Source: Pseudalkalibacillus sp051842935 (GTDB lineage Bacteria > Bacillota > Bacilli > Bacillales > Fictibacillaceae). Taken from it: a stretch of 64,000 nucleotides of DNA. The DNA lies in the NCBI RefSeq assembly GCF_051842935.1, contig NZ_JBPXRR010000001.1, positions 2,418,001-2,482,000 on the forward strand, read 5' to 3'. Every line of letters starts with the position of its first letter. Within the stretch, counting starts at the first letter, position 1. The notes beneath the pieces were generated by a model. The model was not told the DNA's origin. It made no database searches and saw only the letters and a program-made list of their open reading frames with translations. The position numbers and the translations under genes were made by a program. Below, in pieces: positions 49,287 to 58,101 of this stretch.

Positions 49287-50306
49287 TTATGACTTTGTTA
49301 ACCAGCCAACGGGCTCGATATTGACGACTTCTCTTGGAAGCGCACTGATCTTGAAAAAGTTCTTCATGAACGATTCATGGTTCTCTTCCACCGATAAGAC
49401 ATATTTCAAATTGCTCAGAAGCATTGCCTGCTCACTGGAACGGGACGTTTTGTAGTATGTCTCTACTACATCAAAATACGTAGCCGGGAACAGAAGTCTT
49501 CCGTATAACAATCGCCATCCCCCGCGTGTGAGCGGCTTTGAACGCGTGTAGTCGTCGAGGAACGTTGAAATGTCATTGGATCTCGCTTTTTCCGTGACCA
49601 GGTACCGGATATATTCTGCCACATCCCTGACAGGATGATCAATGACCAGGTTCGTTGGTAGCTTCAAATAGACATGGTGCTCCTGCTTGATTGGGATCCA
49701 TGAACCTGCATAAAACCGGTCATGGGTAATCGTATAACTTCCTTCCTCTTGCCCATTCCGATCATACTCGTAATCAACGATGTACTGGATCGCATTCTCC
49801 GTCAGCCCTTCATAATACGGGAACGAGTCATAAAAAAGAAAATCGAATTCACCCCTGGGGCCATTCACACTGATATCCCTGTAACGTTCTTGCAGACTGT
49901 CCAACCGGGTCGTCCATAATTCCACCCACTGGTTATATCGTAACAACTCCTCACTTATATATGGAAATTGCTCACCTGATCTATGGAATTCTGCAAGCTG
50001 TTTCCCTATGGATCCTCGTTCTTTGCGCTCCATTTGTGGCAGTTCGAATAGAAGAACATCACGCCCCTCGACTCGAGAAACCCATCTGCCTCTTTGGTTC
50101 GCTACCCAGAGCGGCATGTCTTTTTCGCCTTTTTCCATGAGATAACGGATGATCGTCTGCATATCCTCGATTTTTTGTTGATGCGCATCCAGGATCGGAA
50201 CGATGATATAGTAACGGCCCTGGGCACTGAACCCCTCGTATCCCCCAATACGAGTCTGCCGATCTACATAAAGATTGTAATGGTGATATATCTCTCGTTC
50301 TAACAA
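49287..50306 (-). CDS. yutH: Spore coat-associated protein YutH
   Basis: A 339-residue protein related to CotS/YutH kinase-like coat proteins. Stretches such as FELPQMERKERGSIGKQLAEFH and the HDRFYAGSWI region correspond to the phosphotransferase-fold core but without a clear catalytic HxD...D set. YutH associates with the B. subtilis spore coat. The TTG start is eight bases after GGGGAG. It is divergent from yutG, as in B. subtilis. Confidence 0.88.
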   Translation of the reverse strand: MLEREIYHHYNLYVDRQTRIGGYEGFSAQGRYYIIVPILDAHQQKIEDMQTIIRYLMEKGEKDMPLWVANQRGRWVSRVEGRDVLLFELPQMERKERGSIGKQLAEFHRSGEQFPYISEELLRYNQWVELWTTRLDSLQERYRDISVNGPRGEFDFLFYDSFPYYEGLTENAIQYIVDYEYDRNGQEEGSYTITHDRFYAGSWIPIKQEHHVYLKLPTNLVIDHPVRDVAEYIRYLVTEKARSNDISTFLDDYTRSKPLTRGGWRLLYGRLLFPATYFDVVETYYKTSRSSEQAMLLSNLKYVLSVEENHESFMKNFFKISALPREVVNIEPVGWLTKS

Positions 50307-50391
50307 TGGTTACACTCCCCTCCCATTTTATAAGTAGTTTATGAAAGAAATGGGTGGAGTGTTTATCATTTACTCGCAATTTTTGATTTTG

Positions 50392-50420
50392 TTCATAACA
50401 TAACCTAAACACCATATACT
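50392..50420 (+). promoter_or_regulatory. Possible sigma A promoter of yutG
   Basis: TTCATA, a 17-base spacer and TATACT, 51 bases upstream of the yutG start. The -35 is weak. Confidence 0.35.
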
Positions 50421-50471
50421 AAGAAAACGCAAATCTCACCAAATCCACTAACAAAGATTGGGGACTCATTT

Positions 50472-50981
50472 ATGTCTGAACACAATACACCAGAATCACA
50501 AAGTGAAGTGGAGAAGAAAGCTCGCCAGTTATTACATGACCGAGGCGTCACAGAAGATCATCTTGCTGAATTGGTCCACTACCTCCAAAGTCAATATCAC
50601 GAAAATCTCGACATGGAAACGTGCAAAATCAATGTGGACCGTGTCTTAGCGAAACGTGAAGTACAGAACGCCATCCTGACGGGTGTTCAACTGGACATCC
50701 TCGCTGAGCAAAATAAACTCGAGGAACCTCTACTCCAAATCTTAAAAAAAGATGAAGGCCTCTACGGCGTAGATGAGGTCATCGCCTTATCCATCGTCAA
50801 CATTTACGGTTCGATCGGTTTTACGAACTATGGATATATCGATAAACTAAAACCTGGCATCCTAAAAAAGTTGAATGATAAATCGACAGGTGAATGTCAT
50901 ACGTTCTTGGATGACATCGTCGGTGCAATTGCGGCCGCAGCCTCAAGTCGTCTAGCCCATAGAGCTAACAATTCGGAGTAG
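50472..50981 (+). CDS. yutG: PgpA-related protein YutG
   Basis: A 169-residue protein of the YutG/phosphatidylglycerophosphatase A-like family. The C-terminal half has DEVIALSIVNIYGSIGFTNYGYIDK and HTFLDDIVGAIAAAASSRLAHR, which carry the conserved acidic residues of the PgpA fold. Unlike classical PgpA it lacks clear TM helices, so a cytosolic role is probable. TGGGGA lies seven bases before ATG. It is divergent from yutH and convergent with yutF. Confidence 0.88.
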   Translation: MSEHNTPESQSEVEKKARQLLHDRGVTEDHLAELVHYLQSQYHENLDMETCKINVDRVLAKREVQNAILTGVQLDILAEQNKLEEPLLQILKKDEGLYGVDEVIALSIVNIYGSIGFTNYGYIDKLKPGILKKLNDKSTGECHTFLDDIVGAIAAAASSRLAHRANNSE

Positions 50982-51004
50982 AGTTGATCCACTTTCAACT
51001 CTAC
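50978..51004. terminator. Hairpin between convergent yutG and yutF
   Basis: GTAGAGTTGA pairs with TCAACTCTAC around 7 bases. The stem is good, but the T-tail is short on both strands. Confidence 0.65.
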
Positions 51005-51005
51005 T

Positions 51006-51776
51006 TCATTGTTTGATGTCCCATAAGTCCAAGGAATCGATCGTATGAGTCGGTCTTTCTTTCGACTTGATATCCTCTACACTTCTTGTCACACCTGTAT
51101 AAACCAACAATGTATCGATTCCAGCATTCATCCCTGCCATGATATCCGTATGATAGTTGTCACCGATCATCAATACTTTTTCTTTCGGTAAGTTCAGTTT
51201 GTTCATGGCAAGCTCCATGATGATCGACTCAGGTTTTCCAATAAAAATAGGTTTAACCCCTGTTGATACTGCAACCACGGAAGTGAGCGCGCCATTTCCT
51301 GGAACGAAGCCTCTGTCTGTTGGAAATGCCACGTCTTTGTTCGTTGACAATAAGGTGGCTCCCTTCCGAACCGCAAGACAAGCCGTTTCCAACTTTTGAT
51401 AAGTCAGCCCTCGATCGATTCCCATAACGACATAATCGACATTTTCATCATCAACCACTTCAAAACCGCTGCTCTCTAAGGCATGTTGCAGACCAAGCTC
51501 ACCAATCATAAAGACTCTGGCTGATTTGCGTTTTCTTTCTATGTAGGCGGCTGTCGCCATTGATGAAGTGAATACGTGTTCCGGAGAGGCAGGTACTCCG
51601 AACTTTTGCAGCCGTTCAGTCACCTGTTCAGGTGTATTTGCAGAGTTGTTCGTGACGAACAGATAAGGAATTCCAGCGCTTTTGAGACCCTTTACGAATT
51701 CGACCGCCTCGTCGATCTGCTCCTTCCCCCGGTACATCGTTCCATCCAAGTCAATCAGATAACCTTCATATTTCAT
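51006..51776 (-). CDS. yutF: HAD-superfamily phosphatase YutF (NagD-like)
   Basis: A 256-residue HAD subclass IIA phosphatase. Motif I is GYLIDLDGTMYRG (nucleophile and acid Asp), motif II FVTNNSANTPEQV, motif III Lys in the FIGKPES region, and motif IV VLMIGDNYHTDIMAGMNAG. It removes phosphate from small phosphometabolites; relatives act on nucleotides or pyridoxal phosphate. Cytosolic. GGAGGAAGAGACAAACC lies before ATG 51776. Confidence 0.94.
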   Translation of the reverse strand: MKYEGYLIDLDGTMYRGKEQIDEAVEFVKGLKSAGIPYLFVTNNSANTPEQVTERLQKFGVPASPEHVFTSSMATAAYIERKRKSARVFMIGELGLQHALESSGFEVVDDENVDYVVMGIDRGLTYQKLETACLAVRKGATLLSTNKDVAFPTDRGFVPGNGALTSVVAVSTGVKPIFIGKPESIIMELAMNKLNLPKEKVLMIGDNYHTDIMAGMNAGIDTLLVYTGVTRSVEDIKSKERPTHTIDSLDLWDIKQ

Positions 51777-51844
51777 GGTTTGTCTCTTCCTCCTGTTTTC
51801 ATCTATTTGTAGGATACCACAAGTCCTCCTCGATTAACGCAAAG

Positions 51845-51874
51845 GAAAAAGCCGCCTGTTTCAGGCAGCTTTTC
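51845..51874 (-). terminator. Terminator after yutE
   Basis: AAAAGCTGCCTG pairs with CAGGCGGCTTTT (one mismatch), followed by TTCC. Confidence 0.75.
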
Positions 51875-51887
51875 GTGTTAAATAATC

Positions 51888-52334
51888 CTAATTGTCATCC
51901 GGTAAAAAGGCGGACACCGGTCCGAGTTCATCCGTCAAATACGTACGGATTTGTTGAGGAAACGTTTGAAGAGAGGACAGGTTCGTTTGAAGAACATCAA
52001 GCAGTTCCCCGTGATCCACCTCGGTGTACGTTTGCACCAATTGCTTTCGCAAACCGATTACTTTCTTCAGCTGGACAGCATCATCCTGGGTCACGACTTT
52101 TTCATCGTCCAAAATATCGATAATATCTTCGTAGCTTCCTGGATCTCGCATGATAAATCCGTCAATCATCTTGTTCCCAACATCCAGTATGGATTCAACC
52201 GTCATATGGGCAATCCGCTCTAAAGCGAAGTTGTCTTTTTTTGTGTCTTTGAACGCCTCTTTTTCGAGCGTTGCCATGCAATCTTCCAAAAACGTAAGCA
52301 ATTCTTCAATTTTCTTTCGATCTACAAAGTACAT
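51888..52334 (-). CDS. yutE: HepT-like/DUF86 protein YutE
   Basis: A 148-residue helical protein of the DUF86/HepT-like fold, here as the lone chromosomal yutE type. Conserved stretches are ALERIAHMTVESILDVGNKMI and LKKVIGLRKQLVQTYTEVD, which correspond to the Rx4-6H region of HepT RNases; the His is replaced, so RNase activity is doubtful. No MntA-like nucleotidyltransferase gene is next to it, so it is not an obvious toxin-antitoxin pair. Confidence 0.87.
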   Translation of the reverse strand: MYFVDRKKIEELLTFLEDCMATLEKEAFKDTKKDNFALERIAHMTVESILDVGNKMIDGFIMRDPGSYEDIIDILDDEKVVTQDDAVQLKKVIGLRKQLVQTYTEVDHGELLDVLQTNLSSLQTFPQQIRTYLTDELGPVSAFLPDDN

Positions 52335-52361
52335 CTCTTTTCACCTGACTTTTTTACAACG

Positions 52362-53642
52362 TTATAAAGATGGAGTCGGAATCAATCTAGGTCGCGCGTA
52401 GAAGAAGCCCTGCACCATATGTACACCGTTCCGTTTCATAACGGACGCTTCTTCTGCCGTTTCAATCCCTTCTGCCACAACGAGGGCATTGGCTTCCTTC
52501 GCAATATGCAAAAGCCCTTGTAGCATCGATTCCTTCAGTTTGTTTCCATTGATGTTTTCAATCAATGAACGGTCCACTTTTATAATATCAGGATGGAGGA
52601 AAGAAATCGAATTCAAACTTGCATATCCTGCCCCAGTATCATCAAGAGCAATACGGATTTTCCTCTGCCTCAATCCTTCGATAGTTGTGCGGATGTGTGG
52701 GTAGCGGTCAATCGATTCTCGCTCAGTAATCTCAAACACGATTCGAGAAGGATCGACTTCAGGATACTCTTCCAAAATCGCATTCACGTCCTCGACGAAA
52801 TGTTCGTGTGCAATCGTCATCGGCGTAACGTTGATGAAGAGCGTCTCTTGCCCTCTCATCTGGCGGAGTGCTTTTTTCACGACGAGAAGCTCTAATGGAT
52901 ATAACATGTTCGTTTGGCGTGCCATCGTAAAAAGCTGTAACGGATTTTCATAAATCGTGCCTTCCGGGCCACGAGTCAACACTTCCCAAGCGGAAACCTC
53001 CATCACATCGATATCCAAAATCGGCTGCGAATACAGGGTGATGTTCTCGCGCTTGATGATGTCTTTGATTTCGTGGACCATCAGATTGTACTTGCCACCG
53101 AGGCCTTTTTTCGCCATGACGAGCGCTTTCTGATAGGCACTCAAAAAAGAATGGAACGGGCTATCCGATTGCGCGTCCATCACCATGTACCCTGTCAAAA
53201 AGCTATCCTGATCCTCTTCGTTATACGCAAAGAAATGGGTATTGATGTTTTTCTTGATTTCATCTATGTAGTATTCGATTTGACTGATCGCATTTTGTTC
53301 TTTTTCCAATGAAAGACATAGGACGATGTCATCTCCCCAATATTGCTGTAAAAAAAGAATCTCTTTGTCCTCGACGATTTCACAAACCGCTTTTTTGAAA
53401 TGATGTCGAACATCCTTTTCAAACTGCTCCACATATACACGACCGAATTGTTCGATCTGGTGTTTATAGGTTTGCACATCAAAAACAATCACTGCAGTCG
53501 TCTTATTTCGTCGATACACTTCCCTCAAAATCGGCTTGACTGGATTCCTCACCCAGAAATGTGGAGGAAAGAATCGAAGGCTTTGATTTGTCGAAAAAAG
53601 GTGCTTACATAACAGAAGCAAATCTTTCAGTTGATCGTTCAC
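52362..53642 (-). CDS. EAL-domain c-di-GMP phosphodiesterase with degenerate GGDEF-like N-terminus
   Basis: A 426-residue cytosolic protein. Residues about 40-175 resemble a GGDEF fold without the catalytic motif (YWGDDIVLCLSLEKEQ). The EAL domain spans about 190-420: SAWEVLTRG (EVL for EAL, Glu kept), LFINVTP, IVFEITERES, IALDDTGAGYASL, IIKVDRSLI, VVAEGIET and VQGFFYARP. All metal and catalytic positions appear present, so hydrolysis of c-di-GMP is likely. The GTG start is nine bases after GAGGTG. No TM helix. Confidence 0.9.
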   Translation of the reverse strand: MNDQLKDLLLLCKHLFSTNQSLRFFPPHFWVRNPVKPILREVYRRNKTTAVIVFDVQTYKHQIEQFGRVYVEQFEKDVRHHFKKAVCEIVEDKEILFLQQYWGDDIVLCLSLEKEQNAISQIEYYIDEIKKNINTHFFAYNEEDQDSFLTGYMVMDAQSDSPFHSFLSAYQKALVMAKKGLGGKYNLMVHEIKDIIKRENITLYSQPILDIDVMEVSAWEVLTRGPEGTIYENPLQLFTMARQTNMLYPLELLVVKKALRQMRGQETLFINVTPMTIAHEHFVEDVNAILEEYPEVDPSRIVFEITERESIDRYPHIRTTIEGLRQRKIRIALDDTGAGYASLNSISFLHPDIIKVDRSLIENINGNKLKESMLQGLLHIAKEANALVVAEGIETAEEASVMKRNGVHMVQGFFYARPRLIPTPSL

Positions 53643-53838
53643 TCAATAATCACCTCGAAGTGATCGTAATGTGCTACTATTGTACCATATATATATTTGA
53701 AAATTCCCACTATCATTGAAATATTTTTATATTCGACATTTCCTGTTATCATAAAGGAAGCTTAATGTCATACAAATCGTTCTTTCAGCTGATTTAGTAT
53801 AGAACATTTCAGGATATTTTACACTAAGGGGGAAGAGG

Positions 53839-54807
53839 ATGGATCGTGAATTAGCTTTAGAAATCGTAAGGGTGACAGAATCTGCAGCACTTGCATCAGC
53901 TCAATGGATGGGTAGAGGTTTGAAAAATGAGGCAGATCATGCAGCAACAACAGCCATGAGAGCCATGTTCGATTCCGTCAATATGAAAGGTACTGTCGTA
54001 ATCGGGGAAGGTGAACTGGATGAAGCACCGATGCTTTATATCGGTGAAGAGCTTGGCACTGGCCATGGTCCGGAAGTGGATATCGCCGTCGATCCGTTAG
54101 AGGGAACGAATATTGTAGCGAAAGGACACCCGAATGCAATGGCAGTCATCGCCATCGCTGACCGTGGAAGCCTACTGCACGCACCGGACATGTACATGGA
54201 TAAGCTTGTCGTCGGTAAAGCGGCTGCCGGAAAAGTGAGTCTCCTCGATCCGATTGAAAAAACGATGGATATCGTTGCAGAGGCGAACAACAAACGAATG
54301 CATGACCTAACGGTGATCATCCAGGAACGCCCGAGACACGAAGACCTAGTCCGACGTATCCGTGAAAAAGGCGCACGTGTTAAACTATTTGGAGATGGTG
54401 ATGTCGGAGCTGCGATTGCCGCTGCCATGCCGAACACAGGGATTGATCTATTCGTCGGAAAAGGTGGCGCTCCTGAAGGTGTCATTTCAGCAGCAGCCAT
54501 CAAATGTCTCGGTGGTGAAATGCAAGCGAGGCTCGTACCTGATAACGATGCCGAACGTGAACGTTGCATCCGCATGGGTCTCGAAGATCCTTCACAGCTT
54601 CTACACCTGGATGACCTTGTCCGTGGAGATGACGCGATCTTTGCTGCCACAGGAGTGAGCAGCGGTGAGCTGTTGGAAGGGGTCAGATTCTTATCCGGTG
54701 ACCAGGTTGAAACCGATTCGATCGTCATGAGAGCGAAGACGAAAACGATCCGCTCCATAAAAGCACAGCACCATCTAGGTCATAAACCGAACTTAGTGAT
54801 GGAATAG
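53839..54807 (+). CDS. glpX: Fructose-1,6-bisphosphatase class II
   Basis: A 322-residue GlpX-type phosphatase for gluconeogenesis. GTVVIGEGELDEAPMLYIGEE and VDIAVDPLEGTNIVAKGHPNAMAV carry the metal-binding acidic residues of the lithium-sensitive phosphatase superfamily. DGDVGAAIAAAMPNTGIDLFVGKGGAPEGV is the C-terminal conserved part. AAGGGGGAAGAGG precedes ATG. A short DUF3055 gene follows after 11 bases and is probably co-transcribed. Confidence 0.95.
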   Translation: MDRELALEIVRVTESAALASAQWMGRGLKNEADHAATTAMRAMFDSVNMKGTVVIGEGELDEAPMLYIGEELGTGHGPEVDIAVDPLEGTNIVAKGHPNAMAVIAIADRGSLLHAPDMYMDKLVVGKAAAGKVSLLDPIEKTMDIVAEANNKRMHDLTVIIQERPRHEDLVRRIREKGARVKLFGDGDVGAAIAAAMPNTGIDLFVGKGGAPEGVISAAAIKCLGGEMQARLVPDNDAERERCIRMGLEDPSQLLHLDDLVRGDDAIFAATGVSSGELLEGVRFLSGDQVETDSIVMRAKTKTIRSIKAQHHLGHKPNLVME

Positions 54808-54818
54808 GAGGAAACGAT

Positions 54819-55091
54819 ATGACTGAACGTTTTTATCTATACGATGATACAGAAGAAACCAAAACCCGCTTCGTCAGCTTCATGGGGGAGAATCAACGCT
54901 TCGACCTTGCGATTACGAAGACGGACCGTCATTACGGAAAACCACTTGTACTCGATATTCAAGGTGGTAAGTTCGCCATAATCGGCCCAGACGATTTGGA
55001 AGAAGAAGGCTATATCGAACACGCCTTCAGCTTGAATGAAGAGGACGCACAAGAACTGCGCGAGTTTTTAGCAGAAGAAATATTATCCTAA
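54819..55091 (+). CDS. DUF3055/SAV0927-like small protein
   Basis: A 90-residue, acidic, soluble protein (FYLYDDTEETKTRFVSFMGEN ... FAIIGPDDLEEEGYIEHAF). The pattern matches DUF3055, a Firmicutes family without known function. ATAGGAGGAAACGAT precedes ATG. It is co-transcribed with glpX and followed by a good terminator. Confidence 0.85.
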   Translation: MTERFYLYDDTEETKTRFVSFMGENQRFDLAITKTDRHYGKPLVLDIQGGKFAIIGPDDLEEEGYIEHAFSLNEEDAQELREFLAEEILS

Positions 55092-55096
55092 TAGGA

Positions 55097-55133
55097 AAGG
55101 ACTCATGTTGACCATGAGTCCTTCATTTTTTTA
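55097..55133 (+). terminator. Terminator of the glpX operon
   Basis: AAGGACTCATG-TTGAC-CATGAGTCCTT, then a T-rich tail (CATTTTTTTAT). Confidence 0.92.
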
Positions 55134-55151
55134 TATGTAGGTCATTTAAAG

Positions 55152-55290
55152 GTGCTTTCTGTCCTCCATTTCATGGTTTCCCCGATTTGGAGGACACTAA
55201 GAGCTGTTTTCTGTCCCTCATTTTCCGTTTCACTCAATTTGGAGGACATTAAAATGTCCTTTTATCTCAATATTGAGGACCCATCACACC
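55152..55290. repeat. Tandem GTCCTCC/GGAGGAC hairpin repeats
   Basis: Two units about 52 bases apart. Each starts with TTCTGTCC(T/C)(C/T)C and ends with ATTTGGAGGACA, so the ends can pair; a third, shorter and more degraded unit ends at TTGAGGACCC. The block fills most of the 320-base gap between the DUF3055 and 55412 genes. No reading frame with a ribosome site. Confidence 0.7.
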
Positions 55291-55411
55291 AATATCCCTA
55301 TATCTGTAAACATAATGGTAAGCTTTTGCTACTGTAAGCACCATTCGTTCTGGGCAATCTAAAAATGGATAGGAACATCCCTATCCAAATGCCGAGAAGG
55401 AGTGGTGTCCT

Positions 55412-55708
55412 TTGGCAAGAGGTTATAATGGGTATCGAAAAGAAGCCGAGCAGTATACGGATTTCTCAAATGTCGAGACGATGCACCGGTACGTTTTACC
55501 AGAGGATTTGCCAGAGGGTCCTTATGGCTCTCCAGTAAACCGTTCCCTTGGTAAATCGACGCCGTTTGATGAAGATCAGCGATACTATAGTGCCTTCAAC
55601 TATGAGTTCAAAAATCTTCATCAAGATATTCCGCGACAATTTCCGGGTGCCCACCCAACTCACGATGATCCAGACCGCAATGAAGAGCCACCATACGGCC
55701 TAAGTTAA
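55412..55708 (+). CDS. Small hydrophilic protein of unknown function
   Basis: A 98-residue soluble, Tyr/Pro/Asp-rich protein (LPEDLPEGPYGSPVNRSLGK ... HPTHDDPDRNEEPPYGLS). The TTG start has AGGAG nine bases before it, which supports it being real. No motif, TM or signal peptide. Composition suggests an extended, perhaps spore-associated protein, which is only an inference. Followed by a hairpin shared with yutD. Confidence 0.65.
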   Translation: MARGYNGYRKEAEQYTDFSNVETMHRYVLPEDLPEGPYGSPVNRSLGKSTPFDEDQRYYSAFNYEFKNLHQDIPRQFPGAHPTHDDPDRNEEPPYGLS

Positions 55709-55740
55709 GCGGCAATCACAAAGCGCTCCTGATCAAAAAT

Positions 55741-55775
55741 AAAAGGGACTGACTTTAGAGTCAGCTCCCTTTTTC
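55741..55775. terminator. Bidirectional terminator between 55412 gene and yutD
   Basis: AAAGGGACTGACT pairs with AGTCAGCTCCCTTT, with A-run and T-run flanks. It overlaps the yutD stop region. Confidence 0.88.
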
Positions 55776-56120
55776 TGATTTATGAGCAACTTTTTCTTTT
55801 TGCTTTTTAGAGGATGAGTTCGATTCTTTATTCTGTCCTTTGCCCTTCACTTTTTTCACGATGAAATAAGCACAGCCGAAATTACAGAATTCCAGTAGAT
55901 ATTCCGGAGCCGCACTGATCTTCGTTTCGTGATTGGCTTTATCATGCTGATCTTCGAAAAAACCTCGGAGGCGCAATTGATTGTATCCCCAATCGCCTAC
56001 AATGTAATCATATTTATGTAAGATTTCACTGTATCGAGATGTAAATTCTTCCTCATTCCACCCATCCCGAAAATCCTCTATGACTTCATAATGGTTCCCA
56101 TTTACGCAAACCAATTTCAT
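55761..56120 (-). CDS. yutD: YutD family protein (DUF1027)
   Basis: A 119-residue protein. EVIEDFRDGWNEEEFTSRYSEIL and KYDYIVGDWGYNQLRLRGFF are the DUF1027 signature, followed by a conserved EFCNFGCAYFIVKK and a Lys/Ser-rich basic tail. Function unknown. The start is ambiguous: GGAG lies only two bases before this ATG, while an in-frame TTG two codons on has better spacing. Confidence 0.87.
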   Translation of the reverse strand: MKLVCVNGNHYEVIEDFRDGWNEEEFTSRYSEILHKYDYIVGDWGYNQLRLRGFFEDQHDKANHETKISAAPEYLLEFCNFGCAYFIVKKVKGKGQNKESNSSSKKQKEKVAHKSEKGS

Positions 56121-56230
56121 CACTCCATTTCACACTTCCTATTTTACCATGTTTTCCGTTTCATTGCCTACGTTCTCTCTGTATAACCACTCCATATCCA
56201 GCAGATTCTATACATAGGAGGTGAATGAAC

Positions 56231-56866
56231 TTGAAAAATTTCATCATTGCTGGATTGACATGTACCCTTCTAATCCTTCCTGCATGCGGTATGGATAAAG
56301 GAGATTATGATGGCGCGAACGGGAATGGGCTGAATGCAACCATGGATGCTCGGGATCGAGCTGGAACTCCAGGAAAAACACCTGCAGATGCCAAGAATGA
56401 TTTCGGCTATACCCGTATCCAAAGCCCAAGTGACGAGAGACGTCCATTGGCCCAAGCACCTCAAATCGATAAGAAACAGCTATCCGATATGATTTCCAGT
56501 ATGATCATGCAATCCCCGCAGATCAAAGATACAGCAACACTCGTTACAAGTGATAAAGTACTTATTGTCTATGAGGCCAAAACGGACGAACGCAATAAAA
56601 CAGCGGACATGGTCAAGAAAAATGCCCTCTCTGTCGTACCACGTTGGTTCAAGGTCTATGTATCCGATGATACCACTCTTTTTGAATACATTGAACGTTA
56701 TAAGAATTTGGATGAAACAACTCTACACGTAAAAAACAGCATCGACAGCCTTGTCATGGAAATGAAAAAATCCCCTCAAGGTGAAAAAATGAGCGGATAT
56801 GAAGGCGAAGAAGGACAAGAAGATATGGATATGGGAATCCGTAACCAAAAAGGGAAAATGAAGTGA
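56231..56866 (+). CDS. yutC: YhcN/YlaJ-family sporulation lipoprotein (YutC)
   Basis: A 211-residue lipoprotein with signal and lipobox ILPAC near residue 20, followed by a linker and the YhcN/YlaJ domain from about 75 (ISSMIMQSPQIKDTATLVTSDKVLIVYE). Relatives are found in the spore inner membrane. The TTG start is about eight bases after AGGAGG; an ATG two codons upstream is too close to that site. Next to yutD and lipA as in B. subtilis. Confidence 0.85.
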   Translation: MKNFIIAGLTCTLLILPACGMDKGDYDGANGNGLNATMDARDRAGTPGKTPADAKNDFGYTRIQSPSDERRPLAQAPQIDKKQLSDMISSMIMQSPQIKDTATLVTSDKVLIVYEAKTDERNKTADMVKKNALSVVPRWFKVYVSDDTTLFEYIERYKNLDETTLHVKNSIDSLVMEMKKSPQGEKMSGYEGEEGQEDMDMGIRNQKGKMK

Positions 56867-56879
56867 TAGTTGATTTCTA

Positions 56880-56917
56880 AAAAAAAGGTTGAACCGTCAA
56901 TCCGGTTCAACCTTTCG
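56880..56917. terminator. Terminator between convergent yutC and lipA
   Basis: AAAGGTTGAACC pairs with GGTTCAACCTTT around eight bases. Confidence 0.92.
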
Positions 56918-56922
56918 CTTTA

Positions 56923-57822
56923 TTATTGAGCACCTTGTTGTCGTTGCTTAGATGCCGCATTTACTTGCTCATCTGCGTGATAAGAAGAACGTACCAATGG
57001 TCCAGCTTCACAGTGACTGAATCCTTTGGACATTGCGATCTCTCTCAATTCTTCAAACTCATCTGGGTGATAATACTTCTGAACCTTCAAATGCTTTTTC
57101 GTAGGTTGCAGGTATTGACCAATCGTCATGATATCAACATCGTTCGCACGAAGATCGTCCATCGTTTGAATGATCTCTTCCTTCGTTTCCCCAAGACCTA
57201 CCATGATGCTTGATTTAGTCGGAATGTCAGGCTGCATTTCCTTCGCACGACGTAGGAATTCCAATGAACGGTCGTATTTTGCACGAGCACGGACTCTTGG
57301 CGTCAAACGCTCAACCGTTTCAATATTATGGTTCAGGATGTCTGGACGAGCATCCATCAATGTTTTCAAGTTCTCATATTTCCCCATCATGTCAGAAGGC
57401 AATACTTCAACTGTACAGAATGGATTCGCACGTCGAACAGCACGGACTGTTTCTGCATAGACACCAGATCCACCGTCTTTCAAATCGTCACGAGCAACTG
57501 CAGTAATAACTGCGTGCTTAAGTCCCATCAGTCGTACTGAATCTGCTACACGTTCAGGTTCTTTAAGGTCCAGTTCGTTCGGCAATCCTGTCTTGACTGC
57601 ACAGAAACGACAAGCACGAGTACATACATCACCAAGAATCATGAATGTAGCAGTCTTACGTTCTGCCCAGCATTCATGGATATTCGGACAACGCGCCTCT
57701 TCACACACGGTATGTAGATTGTTCTCACGCATCATCTTCTTGAGGCCTGTATAGTTATCGTTTGTATTTAATTTGATCTTCAGCCACTCAGGCTTACGGA
57801 TGTGTTCTTCCTTTTTTGCCAT
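56923..57822 (-). CDS. lipA: Lipoyl synthase
   Basis: A 299-residue radical SAM enzyme that inserts two sulfurs into octanoyl groups of the lipoyl domains. Both clusters are visible: the auxiliary one in CEEARCPNIHEC (CX4CX5C) and the radical SAM CxxxCxxC in CTRACRFCAV. ATG 57822 is eight bases after GGAG. Corresponds to yutB. Fe-S supply by YutI and YutM is plausible. Confidence 0.97.
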   Translation of the reverse strand: MAKKEEHIRKPEWLKIKLNTNDNYTGLKKMMRENNLHTVCEEARCPNIHECWAERKTATFMILGDVCTRACRFCAVKTGLPNELDLKEPERVADSVRLMGLKHAVITAVARDDLKDGGSGVYAETVRAVRRANPFCTVEVLPSDMMGKYENLKTLMDARPDILNHNIETVERLTPRVRARAKYDRSLEFLRRAKEMQPDIPTKSSIMVGLGETKEEIIQTMDDLRANDVDIMTIGQYLQPTKKHLKVQKYYHPDEFEELREIAMSKGFSHCEAGPLVRSSYHADEQVNAASKQRQQGAQ

Positions 57823-58101
57823 CTTACTCACTCCATCGTTGGATTCGTATTACCGGCATGAAGTTCCTACTACTCCCATGCGGTAATCCAATTCTTTATT
57901 ACTGTATCATATTGCGCAAACAAGTTCCATCATCTGCACTAACAAGCAACTTTTCCAACATTTGAGAATCATCATTTGCCTCATTCAATACAAACTAACA
58001 TTATGATAAAAAACTTGGTAATGTCGAGCATTGCGAAGATTGAACCCTGATTGCACCTATTCTGACGTGCAAATGATACAGGAAAGGACTGAATTCCCTG
58101 T

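Noticed and set aside
51888..52334. HepT/MntA toxin-antitoxin module
   Set aside because: No nucleotidyltransferase partner and the catalytic His of the RNase motif is missing; fits chromosomal yutE.
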